Source: 1-14-0-10-45-29 sp041650255 (GTDB lineage: Archaea; Micrarchaeota; Micrarchaeia; Anstonellales; Anstonellaceae). From it: DNA of 64,000 bases. Within the stretch, counting starts at the first letter, position 1; the number at the start of each line of letters is the position of its first letter. A program made the position numbers and the translations under genes. Positions 1-7,052 of this stretch are shown here, one piece after another. The stretch covers positions 1-64,000 of the forward strand of contig JBAZLL010000003.1 in the NCBI GenBank assembly GCA_041650255.1, in the 5' to 3' direction. The notes under the pieces were generated by a model. That model saw only the letters and a program-made list of their open reading frames with translations. It made no database searches and was not told where the DNA came from.

Positions 1-62
1 GTGTAAATATTATTTGCAAACAGAAAAACCGCTGCAAACAAATTAATGGTCTTCATTTTCAT
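1..62 (-). CDS. Partial secreted or membrane protein, N-terminus only
   Basis: Only the first 20 or so codons are in the window; the gene runs off the left edge. Read on the minus strand it starts MKMKTINLFAAVFLFANN, a short basic start followed by a hydrophobic stretch, as in a signal peptide or first membrane segment. Its ATG overlaps the TGA of the upstream ABC ATPase gene in an ATGA arrangement, so the two are probably translated together. ABC ATPases of the neighbour's class usually pair with a permease or a periplasmic adaptor, so this may be that partner. The function cannot be read from this fragment. Confidence 0.55.
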   Translation of the reverse strand, partial: MKMKTINLFAAVFLFANNIY

Positions 63-772
63 TCCCTCCTTTTTTCTCCCTTGAAAACTTTATCACTTTC
101 AATTTTTCCATCCATAATTCTGATTTGCCTGTGCGTGTGTGCGGCAATGCGCGGGTCGTGCGTGACAAAAATAACTGTAATTCCACGCTCCTTGCACAGG
201 CTCAAAATAAATTTTATAACTTCATCGCTGGACTTTGAATCCAAATTTCCCGTCGGCTCGTCCGCAAGCAAAATTTTCGGGCTGTTAGCAATGGAGCGCG
301 CAATCGCAACCCTCTGCTTTTGCCCTCCGGAAAGTTGAGACGGCATATTTTTCATTTTGGTCTCAAGCCCCACAACTTTCAAATCATGCTCCACTTTCAC
401 TTTTCTTTTTTCCTTCTCCACTCCGCGTATCATGAGTGGAAGTTCCACATTTTTGAAAACGTTTAGCGTGGGTGCCAAATTAAATGCCTGAAAAACAAAA
501 CCGATAGTTTCCCTTCGCGCAAATGCCAGTTGGTCATCCGTCATTTTTGAAATCGGCTTTGAATCAAGATATATCTCTCCGGTTGTCGGCTTATCCAAAC
601 ACCCAAGCAAATGCAAAAGAGTGCTTTTGCCGGAGCCGGACGGTCCGATAATTGAAATTATTTCTCCTGCATGAATTTCAATATTGATATTTTCCAACGC
701 GGTAAAAGGCGGGTCGCCAGCGTACACTTTGCCGACATTTTGCATTTTTAGTATTACATCTTGGCCTTTCAT
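59..772 (-). CDS. ABC transporter ATP-binding protein, LolD/MacB type
   Basis: A 237-residue ABC ATPase that would power a membrane permease from the cytoplasmic face. Visible motifs are Walker A GPSGSGKST (about residues 43-51), a Q-loop in FVFQAFNL, the signature LSGGQKQRVAIARS, Walker B ILLADEPTGNLD and the H-loop VTHDP. The MIRGVE and GNLDS features match the LolD/MacB/FtsE-like group that works with FtsX-type permeases. I chose the internal ATG at 772 because a TATA-like TTTATATAC lies about 25-30 nt upstream and the longer frame adds residues unlike the family. The following gene starts within its stop codon. The substrate cannot be inferred. Confidence 0.9.
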   Translation of the reverse strand: MKGQDVILKMQNVGKVYAGDPPFTALENINIEIHAGEIISIIGPSGSGKSTLLHLLGCLDKPTTGEIYLDSKPISKMTDDQLAFARRETIGFVFQAFNLAPTLNVFKNVELPLMIRGVEKEKRKVKVEHDLKVVGLETKMKNMPSQLSGGQKQRVAIARSIANSPKILLADEPTGNLDSKSSDEVIKFILSLCKERGITVIFVTHDPRIAAHTHRQIRIMDGKIESDKVFKGEKRRE

Positions 773-902
773 TATTCCATAAGACAATGGTGCGTATATA
801 AAGAAGCCCCCAAATTCATCCCAAATCAACTTAGCCCAAAATCCGATAAAATTACGTCAGAAAGCAACGTTTTAGCATTCGCAATCCGCAGTTATATTTG
901 CC

Positions 903-1649
903 CTACATCGCAAATATTCCTGCAAGCAAAAGTGCAAACAAAAATCCCGCAATCATCGCCAAAGATGCAATTTTTGCCCGCCCGCTGGCAAACGCATCAG
1001 GCAATAATTCCACAAGCACAACATATGCCATCGCGCCGGAGGAAAATGCAAGAGATATCGGAATAAGCGGCGCAATCGCGCCCAAAAAAACAAACCCAAT
1101 TACTACCGCAACCGCTTCGGCAAATCCGGAAAAAGCCCCATAAAAAAACGACATCCTTTTTTTGATTCCATAAACCGATGCGGGGGCAGACACCAAAAAT
1201 CCTTCAGGAATATCTTGTATTGCAATAGTCCATGCAACAAGCCAGCCCAAAGGAGTTGAGCTTGCAAACGCGGATGCAACCGCAAACCCCTCCGGCAAAT
1301 TATGAATTGCAATAGTGCCTGCAAGCAACGCCGCCTTTTTCTTTGAATGCTCAAGTTCGCCCCTTTTCAGCATCCTTGAATGTATATGTGGGATTAATCT
1401 CTCAAATAATAGCACGGTTCCTGCCCCAACCGCAATTCCAGTGCAAGTCATCAGAAGCCCGCTCATCTTCTCGGATTGAAGGAACATCTCAGCTGAGGCA
1501 AATGCCATCATTCCGGCAGAAAAAGACATAAGCGCCGCCTGTGATCTCGCGCTCAAATTTTTTACCACATAAATAAGTGCGGCTCCGGCAGTTGTCGCCA
1601 AAAAAATCAGCAATGCGCCTAAGAGCAGTTCGTTTATGTTTGGTTGCAT
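903..1649 (-). CDS. ZIP family divalent metal transporter
   Basis: A 248-residue polytopic membrane protein of the ZIP (ZupT/GufA-like) family, which moves Zn2+, Fe2+ or Mn2+ into the cytoplasm. The two metal-site motifs are clear: HNLPEG in one central helix and QDIPEG in the next, with a His/charged loop (IPHIHSRML) before them. About eight hydrophobic segments span the protein, close to the family length. A TATA-like element on the minus strand (plus coordinates about 1671-1680) lies roughly 25 nt before the ATG, so the mRNA is probably leaderless. Metal specificity is not determinable; the DtxR-like regulator at 9.3 kb is a possible controller but no operator is evident here. Confidence 0.9.
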   Translation of the reverse strand: MQPNINELLLGALLIFLATTAGAALIYVVKNLSARSQAALMSFSAGMMAFASAEMFLQSEKMSGLLMTCTGIAVGAGTVLLFERLIPHIHSRMLKRGELEHSKKKAALLAGTIAIHNLPEGFAVASAFASSTPLGWLVAWTIAIQDIPEGFLVSAPASVYGIKKRMSFFYGAFSGFAEAVAVVIGFVFLGAIAPLIPISLAFSSGAMAYVVLVELLPDAFASGRAKIASLAMIAGFLFALLLAGIFAM

Positions 1650-1775
1650 GAAAAGATTTACACCACAAACTTTTTATATGTCTGCAACTTCGCGCAAAAT
1701 TTTCAGGCATTCACACAAATACCCTTCGGCTTTCTGATTCAGGCATCAAAATATTAAGCCTGCCGCGCAAGTAAT

Positions 1776-1840
1776 TGCAAATGATGAGAGTTCGACTGTC
1801 TGACGGCTTGTCCGGATGAGGAAAAACATTCTCTGATGCT
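1776..1840 (+). ncRNA. C/D box guide sRNA (2'-O-methylation guide)
   Basis: The spacing fits an archaeal C/D box sRNA. Box C is ATGATGA at 1781-1787, followed by exactly 12 nt of guide (1788-1799) and box D' CTGA at 1800-1803. A 9-nt spacer leads to a degenerate box C' (CGGATGA, 1813-1819), then 13 nt (the last 12 would be the guide) and box D CTGA at 1833-1836. GCA before box C and TGC after box D can form the short terminal stem. A TATA-like AAATATTA at about 1748 could be its promoter. It lies antisense between two minus-strand genes. Such RNAs direct fibrillarin to the nucleotide five positions upstream of box D or D'. The targets were not determined. Confidence 0.7.
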
Positions 1841-1846
1841 ATTTAC

Positions 1847-2449
1847 TCAGAAGAAAACATCCTTTTCTTCCAGCCTTATTTTTTTGCGCGGAACATCCGC
1901 CGCATATCCAATCGGGCACAATGCGCTCGGCACAATGTTTTTTGGCAATTTTAATATCTGCGAATACTTTGCGGAGTCAAATCCTTCCATCGGGCACGAA
2001 TCAAATCCAAGCGCTTTTGCCCCGAGCACCGCGCTCTCAAGCGCAAGATAAACCTGCCTTTGCGCCCATGCAAGCCTGTCCTGATTTTTTGGCATCTTGT
2101 CAATCATTCCCTGCACCATCTTTGTGTATGTGCCTATATTTTCCTCACTTATTCCCTCTCCCTGCATTACTTTTTGCATTTTCTGCAAGTGCCCTTCAAA
2201 ATCCGTGTCCGCGCAAAACACAAGCAAATGCGAACAAGTAGTTATCTGCGGCTGGTTCCAAGAAACGGGCGAGAGCTTTTCTTTTGTCTCTTTGTCGCTT
2301 ATCACCTTTATTTTCCAGGGCTGTGTATTTGCCGAAGATGGGGAAAACCTTATGCACTCAAACAGTTTTTGCATTTTCTCCTGCGGCACCTTTTTGCCGT
2401 CAAATTTTTTGCACGCGTATCTGCTCATTACAATTTGTTCAAATTCCAT
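1847..2449 (-). CDS. Nitroreductase family FMN-dependent oxidoreductase
   Basis: A 200-residue protein of the nitroreductase superfamily, cytoplasmic FMN enzymes that reduce nitro compounds, quinones or flavins with NAD(P)H. The start MEFEQIVMSRYACKKFDGKKV is the typical N-terminus with the flavin-binding RYA/S-x-R/K-x-F region. FSPSSANTQPWKI is the conserved FMN/substrate loop, and the C-terminal LGFDSCPMEGFD and PSALCPIGYAAD blocks are also characteristic. I use the ATG at 2449, not an upstream in-frame ATG at 2461, because alignment to the family begins there. The stop lies a few bases beyond the end of the guide RNA on the opposite strand. The substrate is unknown. Confidence 0.88.
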   Translation of the reverse strand: MEFEQIVMSRYACKKFDGKKVPQEKMQKLFECIRFSPSSANTQPWKIKVISDKETKEKLSPVSWNQPQITTCSHLLVFCADTDFEGHLQKMQKVMQGEGISEENIGTYTKMVQGMIDKMPKNQDRLAWAQRQVYLALESAVLGAKALGFDSCPMEGFDSAKYSQILKLPKNIVPSALCPIGYAADVPRKKIRLEEKDVFF

Positions 2450-2634
2450 TCCCTCACCCAAATATGTTTTATGTATAATACATTACGCGCTTGCTCTATT
2501 TAATATCCTTTCCATACATTTCAAAATCGCCATTGCAAAATTCCCTCCGCATTTTTTCAAACACCAACGCGTGCATGATCAATGCAAAAACTTTTGCTGT
2601 TCTCTATAAAAACATTTCAACTCATATACTTCTC

Positions 2635-3591
2635 ATGTCAACCCTTCACATTGCCTCAATTGACCCTACAAAAAATTTTGCAAGGCAAATAGGCAAAAAG
2701 ACAAACGAAACCGATTATGCAATTTACAATCTAAAGCAGGGAGAAACCGTGCTCTGCCTTTACGAGCCGCATCGCTTCCCTGAAAAAATCCAGTCTTTGC
2801 TCGGCTCAATAAATTCATCAGATTTTATTCTCTGGGTAATAGATCGAATAGACGAGGATTTTGCAGAAGCCGCACTCGCAATCTGGCTTTGCAAAAAGCC
2901 GGGAATAATGGTATTTACCCAAAACATTGCCCCCGAGCAGGTTGAGCCGATGCTCAAAAATTCCCCGATGCACAAATGGGAAAAGCTTTCCAATCCGGAC
3001 ATAAACGAACTGCGCCAAAAACTTCTCGCACTATCAATCCCCGCCAAAGATTCGCCAAAACTGGCTTTAGTGGATGCCTGTTTCGCGGTCGGCGGAGTAG
3101 GCACGGTCGCACTCACAAAAGTTCTTTCCGGCACTTTCAATGTGCATGACGAGCTCGTCGCGGTTCCCGGAAAAGAAAAAACATCTATTCGCTCAATACA
3201 GGAGCAGGACATTGATGTAAAATCTACCTCTCCCTCAAGCAGGGCAGGTCTTGCTCTGAAAAATACATCTCCCGAAAAAATAAAGCGCGGCTCCTATTTA
3301 TCCGACTCCGACGCAGTAAAACAATTCAGAAAAGGCAAAATAAAATTCGCAATTTCCCCTCTTGTAAGGGATGAAATATCAAACAGCTCGGAGCTTTTTT
3401 TTGCATGGGATTTGCAATATGTATCAGTAAAAATCCTGTTTGAAAAAATAACTGCCAAAGACGGGGAAAAAGAGTTCTCCTTTGAATTGGCATCCGATGC
3501 CGCCGCACTTGAAAATCAGCCCGTGCTTATTGCACGAAACTCAAAGCGCCCAAGAATAGTCGGCGCAGGAACAATTTCTTCTTTGCAATAA
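2635..3591 (+). CDS. EF-Tu domain 2 protein without a recognisable GTPase P-loop (SelB/EF1A-like paralogue)
   Basis: A 318-residue protein. Residues about 140-220 carry a clear translational-GTPase beta-barrel (EF-Tu domain 2), including the pattern FAVGGVGTVALTKVLSGTF, followed by GLALKNTSPEKIKRG. A second barrel-like domain follows. The N-terminal 130 residues look like a shrunken GTPase domain: it has alternating beta/alpha segments and VFTQN where an NKxD motif might be, but no intact GxxxxGKS/T; the nearest string is ARQIGKKTNETD. Comparable EF-Tu-like paralogues occur in archaea and their role is unsettled. I chose the ATG at 2635 because upstream in-frame residues are not family-like. 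Nucleotide binding is doubtful. Confidence 0.7.
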   Translation: MSTLHIASIDPTKNFARQIGKKTNETDYAIYNLKQGETVLCLYEPHRFPEKIQSLLGSINSSDFILWVIDRIDEDFAEAALAIWLCKKPGIMVFTQNIAPEQVEPMLKNSPMHKWEKLSNPDINELRQKLLALSIPAKDSPKLALVDACFAVGGVGTVALTKVLSGTFNVHDELVAVPGKEKTSIRSIQEQDIDVKSTSPSSRAGLALKNTSPEKIKRGSYLSDSDAVKQFRKGKIKFAISPLVRDEISNSSELFFAWDLQYVSVKILFEKITAKDGEKEFSFELASDAAALENQPVLIARNSKRPRIVGAGTISSLQ

Positions 3592-3620
3592 TTTGCGCCT
3601 TCTTTTGTTTTTTTTGCGGT

Positions 3621-4082
3621 TTATTTCTCAAACTTTTTCATCTCTTTTAATTTTTTCAAATAGCTTTCATAAGAAAATTTAATTCGCGACAAATCCTCTT
3701 TTGTGCACTCTCGCACAATTTTTGCTGGCATTCCCATCAAAACCGAACCGGAGGGAATTTTCTTTCCTTCGGGTACAAGCGCCCCTGCCGCAACGATGCA
3801 GTTATCCCCTATTTCGCACCCGCTCAATAAAGTTGAATTAATTCCAATCAAAACATTATTTCCAACTTTGCATCCGTGCACAACTGCCCCGTGCCCGATT
3901 GTCACATTATTTCCAATCACAACATTGCTTCCATGCACGACAACGCACTCTTGTATAGAGCAATTATTCCCGACAATTATTTTTCCCTCATCTGAGCGCA
4001 AAACCGCAAACGATGCGATATATACATTTTTTCCAAGCTTTGTTTCCTTTCCAACTTCGCAATTTTTGCTGGTAAAACCCAT
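3621..4082 (-). CDS. Gamma-carbonic anhydrase-like left-handed beta-helix protein
   Basis: A 153-residue hexapeptide-repeat protein: most of it is built of VxIGxxxxI-type turns (for example KIIVGNNCSI, VVIGNNVTIGHGAVVHGC, NVLIGINSTLLSGC) that fold into a left-handed beta-helix, followed by a C-terminal helix. It belongs to the gamma-carbonic anhydrase/PaaY-like group, which forms trimers with metal at subunit interfaces. Histidines at VVVHGS, IGHGA and VVHGC correspond to the usual metal ligands, so a zinc or iron site is plausible. Whether it hydrates CO2 or has another role is not shown. The ATG at 4082 faces the isomerase gene at 4144 across a short divergent promoter region. Confidence 0.85.
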   Translation of the reverse strand: MGFTSKNCEVGKETKLGKNVYIASFAVLRSDEGKIIVGNNCSIQECVVVHGSNVVIGNNVTIGHGAVVHGCKVGNNVLIGINSTLLSGCEIGDNCIVAAGALVPEGKKIPSGSVLMGMPAKIVRECTKEDLSRIKFSYESYLKKLKEMKKFEK

Positions 4083-4113
4083 TTTAGCACCAATCTTATC
4101 TGCCTCCACGCAA

Positions 4114-4122
4114 TTTTATAAA
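4114..4122 (+). promoter_or_regulatory. TATA box of the isomerase/AMP phosphorylase operon
   Basis: TTTTATAAA lies 22-30 nt before the ATG at 4144, the distance expected for a leaderless or near-leaderless archaeal transcript. It sits in the 61-bp gap between the divergent carbonic-anhydrase-like gene and the isomerase gene. Confidence 0.5.
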
Positions 4123-4143
4123 CTACTTCTGAGTGGCAACCGC

Positions 4144-5145
4144 ATGGGCGATTTGAGAACAGTACAAGAAGTCGCGCGAGACATCCGCTCTCTAAAAATA
4201 CAAGGCGCAAGAAGAATAGCCCGCGCCGCCGTGGAAGCGCTCGTTTCATCCGCCCAATTATCCCGCGCAAATACAAAAGATGATTTATATCAAGAACTTC
4301 TTGTTGCTTCAATTTCGCTTGCCGCAACGCGCCCGACCGAGCCGATGATGCGAAATTCCCTTGAGCAAACTCTGCGTTTTAGCCTTGCATGGATTCAGAC
4401 TCATCCCAAAAAAAACGTGCAGGAACTAAAAGACGCGCTCATGCAAGACTATGGCACATTTATCGAGCAGATGGAAGATGCAGTGGATAAAATATCCCAA
4501 TACGGTTCGGCTGAAATCAAGAACGGTGCGAACGTGCTGGTGCATTGTCATTCCTCCACCACAACTCAAATACTCATCCGCGCATACGATGAAGGAAAAA
4601 ATCTGCATGTTACCTGCCTTGAAACCCGCCCGCTTTATCAGGGACGGCTCACTGCAAGAGAATTAACCGCCCGCGGGCTTGATGTGTCATTGGCAGTGGA
4701 TTCCGCCGCAGGCTCTCTCATGAGCAAAATGGATTTGGTTCTCACCGGTGCGGATGCAATCACAACCGAAGGTGATTTGATAAATAAAATCGGCACCTTC
4801 ACGCTTGCACAGCTTGCACATATGCACGCAGTGCGCTTTTGCTCTGCCGCCGAAACATACAAATTTGATTTACTCACCCGATTCGCAAAAACCGAAACAA
4901 TAGAACAACGGGACCCGTCCGAAGTGTGGGGAAGCGGGCTTTATGCAAAAGAAAAACTTTCAAGTCCGGGCAATTTCATCCCGATTCCAAGCGGTCTGCA
5001 TGTGCAAAACAGCGCATTTGACCGAACACCCGCAAGTTTTATCAGCGCGTACATCAGCGAGGAGGGAATAATCCCGCCCGCGCAATTTTCTATTATTGCA
5101 GACCAAAAGCTCAAAGGTGAAATTAATGGTGCAATCCGCATATAA
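4144..5145 (+). CDS. Ribose-1,5-bisphosphate isomerase
   Basis: A 333-residue member of the eIF2B/MTNA-like isomerase family that converts ribose 1,5-bisphosphate to ribulose 1,5-bisphosphate, the middle step of the archaeal AMP pathway. The catalytic residues known for this enzyme are visible: Cys135 in VLVHCHSS and Asp204 in LTGADAIT, plus the substrate loop CLETRPLYQGR. The length fits the family. The frame is open much further upstream, but the ATG at 4144 with a TATA box 22-30 nt before it is the natural start. It overlaps the AMP phosphorylase gene by 20 nt, so the two form an operon. The consuming enzyme, form III RuBisCO, is at 58496. Confidence 0.93.
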   Translation: MGDLRTVQEVARDIRSLKIQGARRIARAAVEALVSSAQLSRANTKDDLYQELLVASISLAATRPTEPMMRNSLEQTLRFSLAWIQTHPKKNVQELKDALMQDYGTFIEQMEDAVDKISQYGSAEIKNGANVLVHCHSSTTTQILIRAYDEGKNLHVTCLETRPLYQGRLTARELTARGLDVSLAVDSAAGSLMSKMDLVLTGADAITTEGDLINKIGTFTLAQLAHMHAVRFCSAAETYKFDLLTRFAKTETIEQRDPSEVWGSGLYAKEKLSSPGNFIPIPSGLHVQNSAFDRTPASFISAYISEEGIIPPAQFSIIADQKLKGEINGAIRI

Positions 5146-6688
5146 TGAAATAAAAGACAAAATATTCAAATTGCAGCAGCTGACTCTCAAAGCAAAAAGA
5201 ATCGGCATAATGGCGGGCGGAATAGTTGTTGTTCTAAACACTCAATTTGCCTATCAAAACAGCATATACACCGGCTTTCGCATAAAAATATCCTGCGGCA
5301 AAAAAAGCACAATCGCAATAGTTGATTTGACAAACGACATGGTAAAGCCCGGCGAGATAGGTCTATTTCACGAGGCATACGCAAATTTGGATGTAAAGGA
5401 CGGTGGCATTGTTACGATACAACTCGTAAGGCGCCCCGACTCAATAGAACACATAAAAGCAAAACTTGACGGCAAATCGTTGGGCACTCCGCAAATCAAC
5501 TCAATAATTGACGATGTAATGGCGAACCGCCTCTCAGAAGGAGAGCTTTCCGCATTCATGACTGCCGCATATATACGCGGAATGAACGATGACGAAGTTG
5601 TCGGGCTCACCGATTCAATAGTCGGAACGGGAGACAAATTCCATATCAAAAAAACTCCCGTTCTTGATAAGCACTGTATCGGTGGAGTCGCAGGTAACCG
5701 AACCACAATGATTATCGCCCCAATAGTCGCCGCCGCAGGTTGCTACATTCCAAAATCCTCTTCGCGCTCAATCACTTCCGCCGCAGGCACCGCAGACACA
5801 ATGGAAGTTCTATGCGATGTCACACTGCCGATTCGCGAAATGGAAAAACAGGTTTCAAAAATCGGCGCGTGCATTGTATGGGGCGGGGCAATAAATCTCG
5901 CCGCCGCAGATGACAAGCTCATAAAAGTGCGAAACCCTCTTTCTCTTGATCCAAAAGGAGTTCTTCTCGCATCCATTCTTGCAAAGAAAAAATCCGTGGG
6001 TGCAAAATATTGCATAATAGATATTCCCGTCGGCAGGGGCGTGAAAATAGAAGACATAAAAGAGGCACGCTCGCTCGCATCCGACTTTATCAACATCGGA
6101 AAACGGCTTGGGATAAAAATCGAATCCCTCATCACAAACGGCGAAGACCCCATCGGAAACGGAATCGGGCCCGCGCTTGAATGCCGCGATGTTTTGCAGG
6201 TGCTTGAAGGAAAAGGCCCTCATGATTTGCGCGAAAAATCCATCTTGATGTCCGGCAAACTTCTTGAATTATGCAACAAGGCGAAGAAGGGAACCGGCGC
6301 GCAAATCGCCGCAAACTTAATAGAAAACGGTAAAGCCCTCAAGAAATTCAAGGAAATAGTTGAATGGCAGGGGGGAAGCACAAAAGGCCTAAGCTCAACT
6401 TCAATTTCGATTGGCAAATACAAGCACACAATAATCGCCACGCGGTCCGGCAGAGTGTCTCATGTTGACAACAAAATGCTTTCCCGCGTTGCACGCGCCG
6501 CAGGCTCTCCGGCAGACAAGGAATCGGGCATTTATTTGCATTGCGAAAAAGGCGACATGATAAACAAAGGCGAGCCGATAATGGATGTTTATTCCAATTC
6601 GGAAAACAAGCTTTCAGTCGCAATAAAGGTGCTTGAAGAATACGAGCCTGTGGAACTTGAGAAAGTGTTGCTTGACACGCTTGTGTAA
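5126..6688 (+). CDS. deoA: AMP phosphorylase
   Basis: About 520 residues, in the thymidine/AMP phosphorylase family. It releases the base from AMP (also CMP, UMP) with phosphate to give ribose 1,5-bisphosphate. Features are the archaeal N-terminal domain (LTLKAKRIGIMAGGIVVVLN onwards), the glycosyltransferase core with LDKHCIGGVAGNRTT, the SSRSITSAAGTADTMEVL segment and a C-terminal domain with SGRVSHVDNK. Family members usually begin near my residue 17, so a downstream alternative start is possible; I keep the ATG at 5126, which overlaps the isomerase gene. The overlap and the shared pathway support coupled expression. Confidence 0.93.
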   Translation: MVQSAYNEIKDKIFKLQQLTLKAKRIGIMAGGIVVVLNTQFAYQNSIYTGFRIKISCGKKSTIAIVDLTNDMVKPGEIGLFHEAYANLDVKDGGIVTIQLVRRPDSIEHIKAKLDGKSLGTPQINSIIDDVMANRLSEGELSAFMTAAYIRGMNDDEVVGLTDSIVGTGDKFHIKKTPVLDKHCIGGVAGNRTTMIIAPIVAAAGCYIPKSSSRSITSAAGTADTMEVLCDVTLPIREMEKQVSKIGACIVWGGAINLAAADDKLIKVRNPLSLDPKGVLLASILAKKKSVGAKYCIIDIPVGRGVKIEDIKEARSLASDFINIGKRLGIKIESLITNGEDPIGNGIGPALECRDVLQVLEGKGPHDLREKSILMSGKLLELCNKAKKGTGAQIAANLIENGKALKKFKEIVEWQGGSTKGLSSTSISIGKYKHTIIATRSGRVSHVDNKMLSRVARAAGSPADKESGIYLHCEKGDMINKGEPIMDVYSNSENKLSVAIKVLEEYEPVELEKVLLDTLV

Positions 6689-6761
6689 GCACGTCTTTCT
6701 ATTTATTTTTAAATTCAGGCTGCTAAATATTATTGGCAAAAATCAGACTATCTATCTTTAT

Positions 6762-6913
6762 GGAGGGGTAGCAAAGCCTGGTCAAATGCGCAGGACTCAG
6801 AAGGCTTTTTCTTTTCTTTATAGAAAAGAAGAACCCTGGAAAAAGAAAAGAGTCCGAACAGCCTGAGCCATCCTGTCCCTAGCGGTTCGAGAGTTCAAAT
6901 CTCTCCTCCTCCA
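6762..6913 (+). tRNA. tRNA-Leu (anticodon CAG) with intron
   Basis: The acceptor stem GGAGGGG (6762-6768) pairs with CTCCTCC (6906-6912), leaving discriminator A6913. The T arm is GAGAG-TTCAAAT-CTCTC (6889-6905). The anticodon stem CAGGA (6791-6795) pairs with TCCTG (6871-6875), with loop CT-CAG-A plus A6870. The 13-nt variable arm makes it class II, agreeing with leucine; it reads CUG. A 68-nt intron (about 6802-6869) sits at the canonical 37/38 position. The intron ends can pair as AGGCT/AGCCT and CTCAG/CTGAG in a bulge-helix-bulge. No CCA is encoded. The intron holds a T-rich/A-rich hairpin (6806-6833) related to others near tRNAs here. Confidence 0.92.
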
Positions 6914-6947
6914 TTTTATTTTTTTCAGCCAAAGGCTTAGGCATTAT
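6899..6947 (+). repeat. 49-bp direct repeat, copy 1 (end of tRNA-Leu plus downstream DNA)
   Basis: The 49 bases from 6899 to 6947 recur identically at 7004-7052. This copy begins inside the T loop of tRNA-Leu, includes the last 15 nt of the tRNA and continues 34 nt beyond it. The two copies are offset by 105 bp and separated by a 56-bp insert carrying a hairpin. Confidence 0.9.
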
Positions 6948-6972
6948 GTTTCTTTTTGGGGTTAACCCTAGA

Positions 6973-6996
6973 CCTTTTTCTTTTTAAAGAAAAAGG
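6973..6996 (+). repeat. Palindromic hairpin element (copy B) between the tRNA-Leu 3' repeats
   Basis: CCTTTTTCTTT (6973-6983) and AAAGAAAAAGG (6986-6996) form a perfect 11-bp stem with a 2-nt loop. It resembles the hairpin in the tRNA-Leu intron (6806-6833) and the one next to tRNA-Gln (56730-56762). It lies just before the second copy of the tRNA 3' end. It could act as a terminator-like stem for the tRNA transcript, but the recurrence with tRNA fragments suggests a small dispersed element. Confidence 0.6.
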
Positions 6997-7003
6997 GCTG
7001 GGG

Positions 7004-7052
7004 ATCTCTCCTCCTCCATTTTATTTTTTTCAGCCAAAGGCTTAGGCATTAT
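7004..7052 (+). repeat. 49-bp direct repeat, copy 2 (tRNA-Leu 3' fragment)
   Basis: Identical to 6899-6947. It contains the last 15 nt of tRNA-Leu with no upstream tRNA body, so it is a fragment, not a gene. Its right end reaches the stop codon of the DsbA-like gene (7049-7051, minus strand). The layout resembles the target duplication of an excised or decayed tRNA-integrating element, or a local tandem duplication. Confidence 0.9.

Noticed and set aside
1836..2609. Several overlapping plus-strand ORFs
   Set aside because: They are antisense shadows of the nitroreductase gene, which has clear family motifs on the minus strand.
2491..2634. N-terminal extension of the EF-Tu domain 2 protein
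   Set aside because: The residues are of low quality and the region contains AT-rich promoter-like sequence.
3703..4143. N-terminal extension of the ribose-1,5-bisphosphate isomerase
   Set aside because: The open frame is the antisense shadow of the carbonic-anhydrase-like gene; the family start and a TATA box fit 4144.
6633..6866. A 77-residue plus-strand ORF over the tRNA-Leu region
   Set aside because: It overlaps the end of AMP phosphorylase and most of the tRNA, with no ribosome binding site or motif.
7004..7018. A second tRNA-Leu gene
   Set aside because: Only the last 15 nt are present; no D arm, anticodon arm or 5' acceptor strand precedes it.
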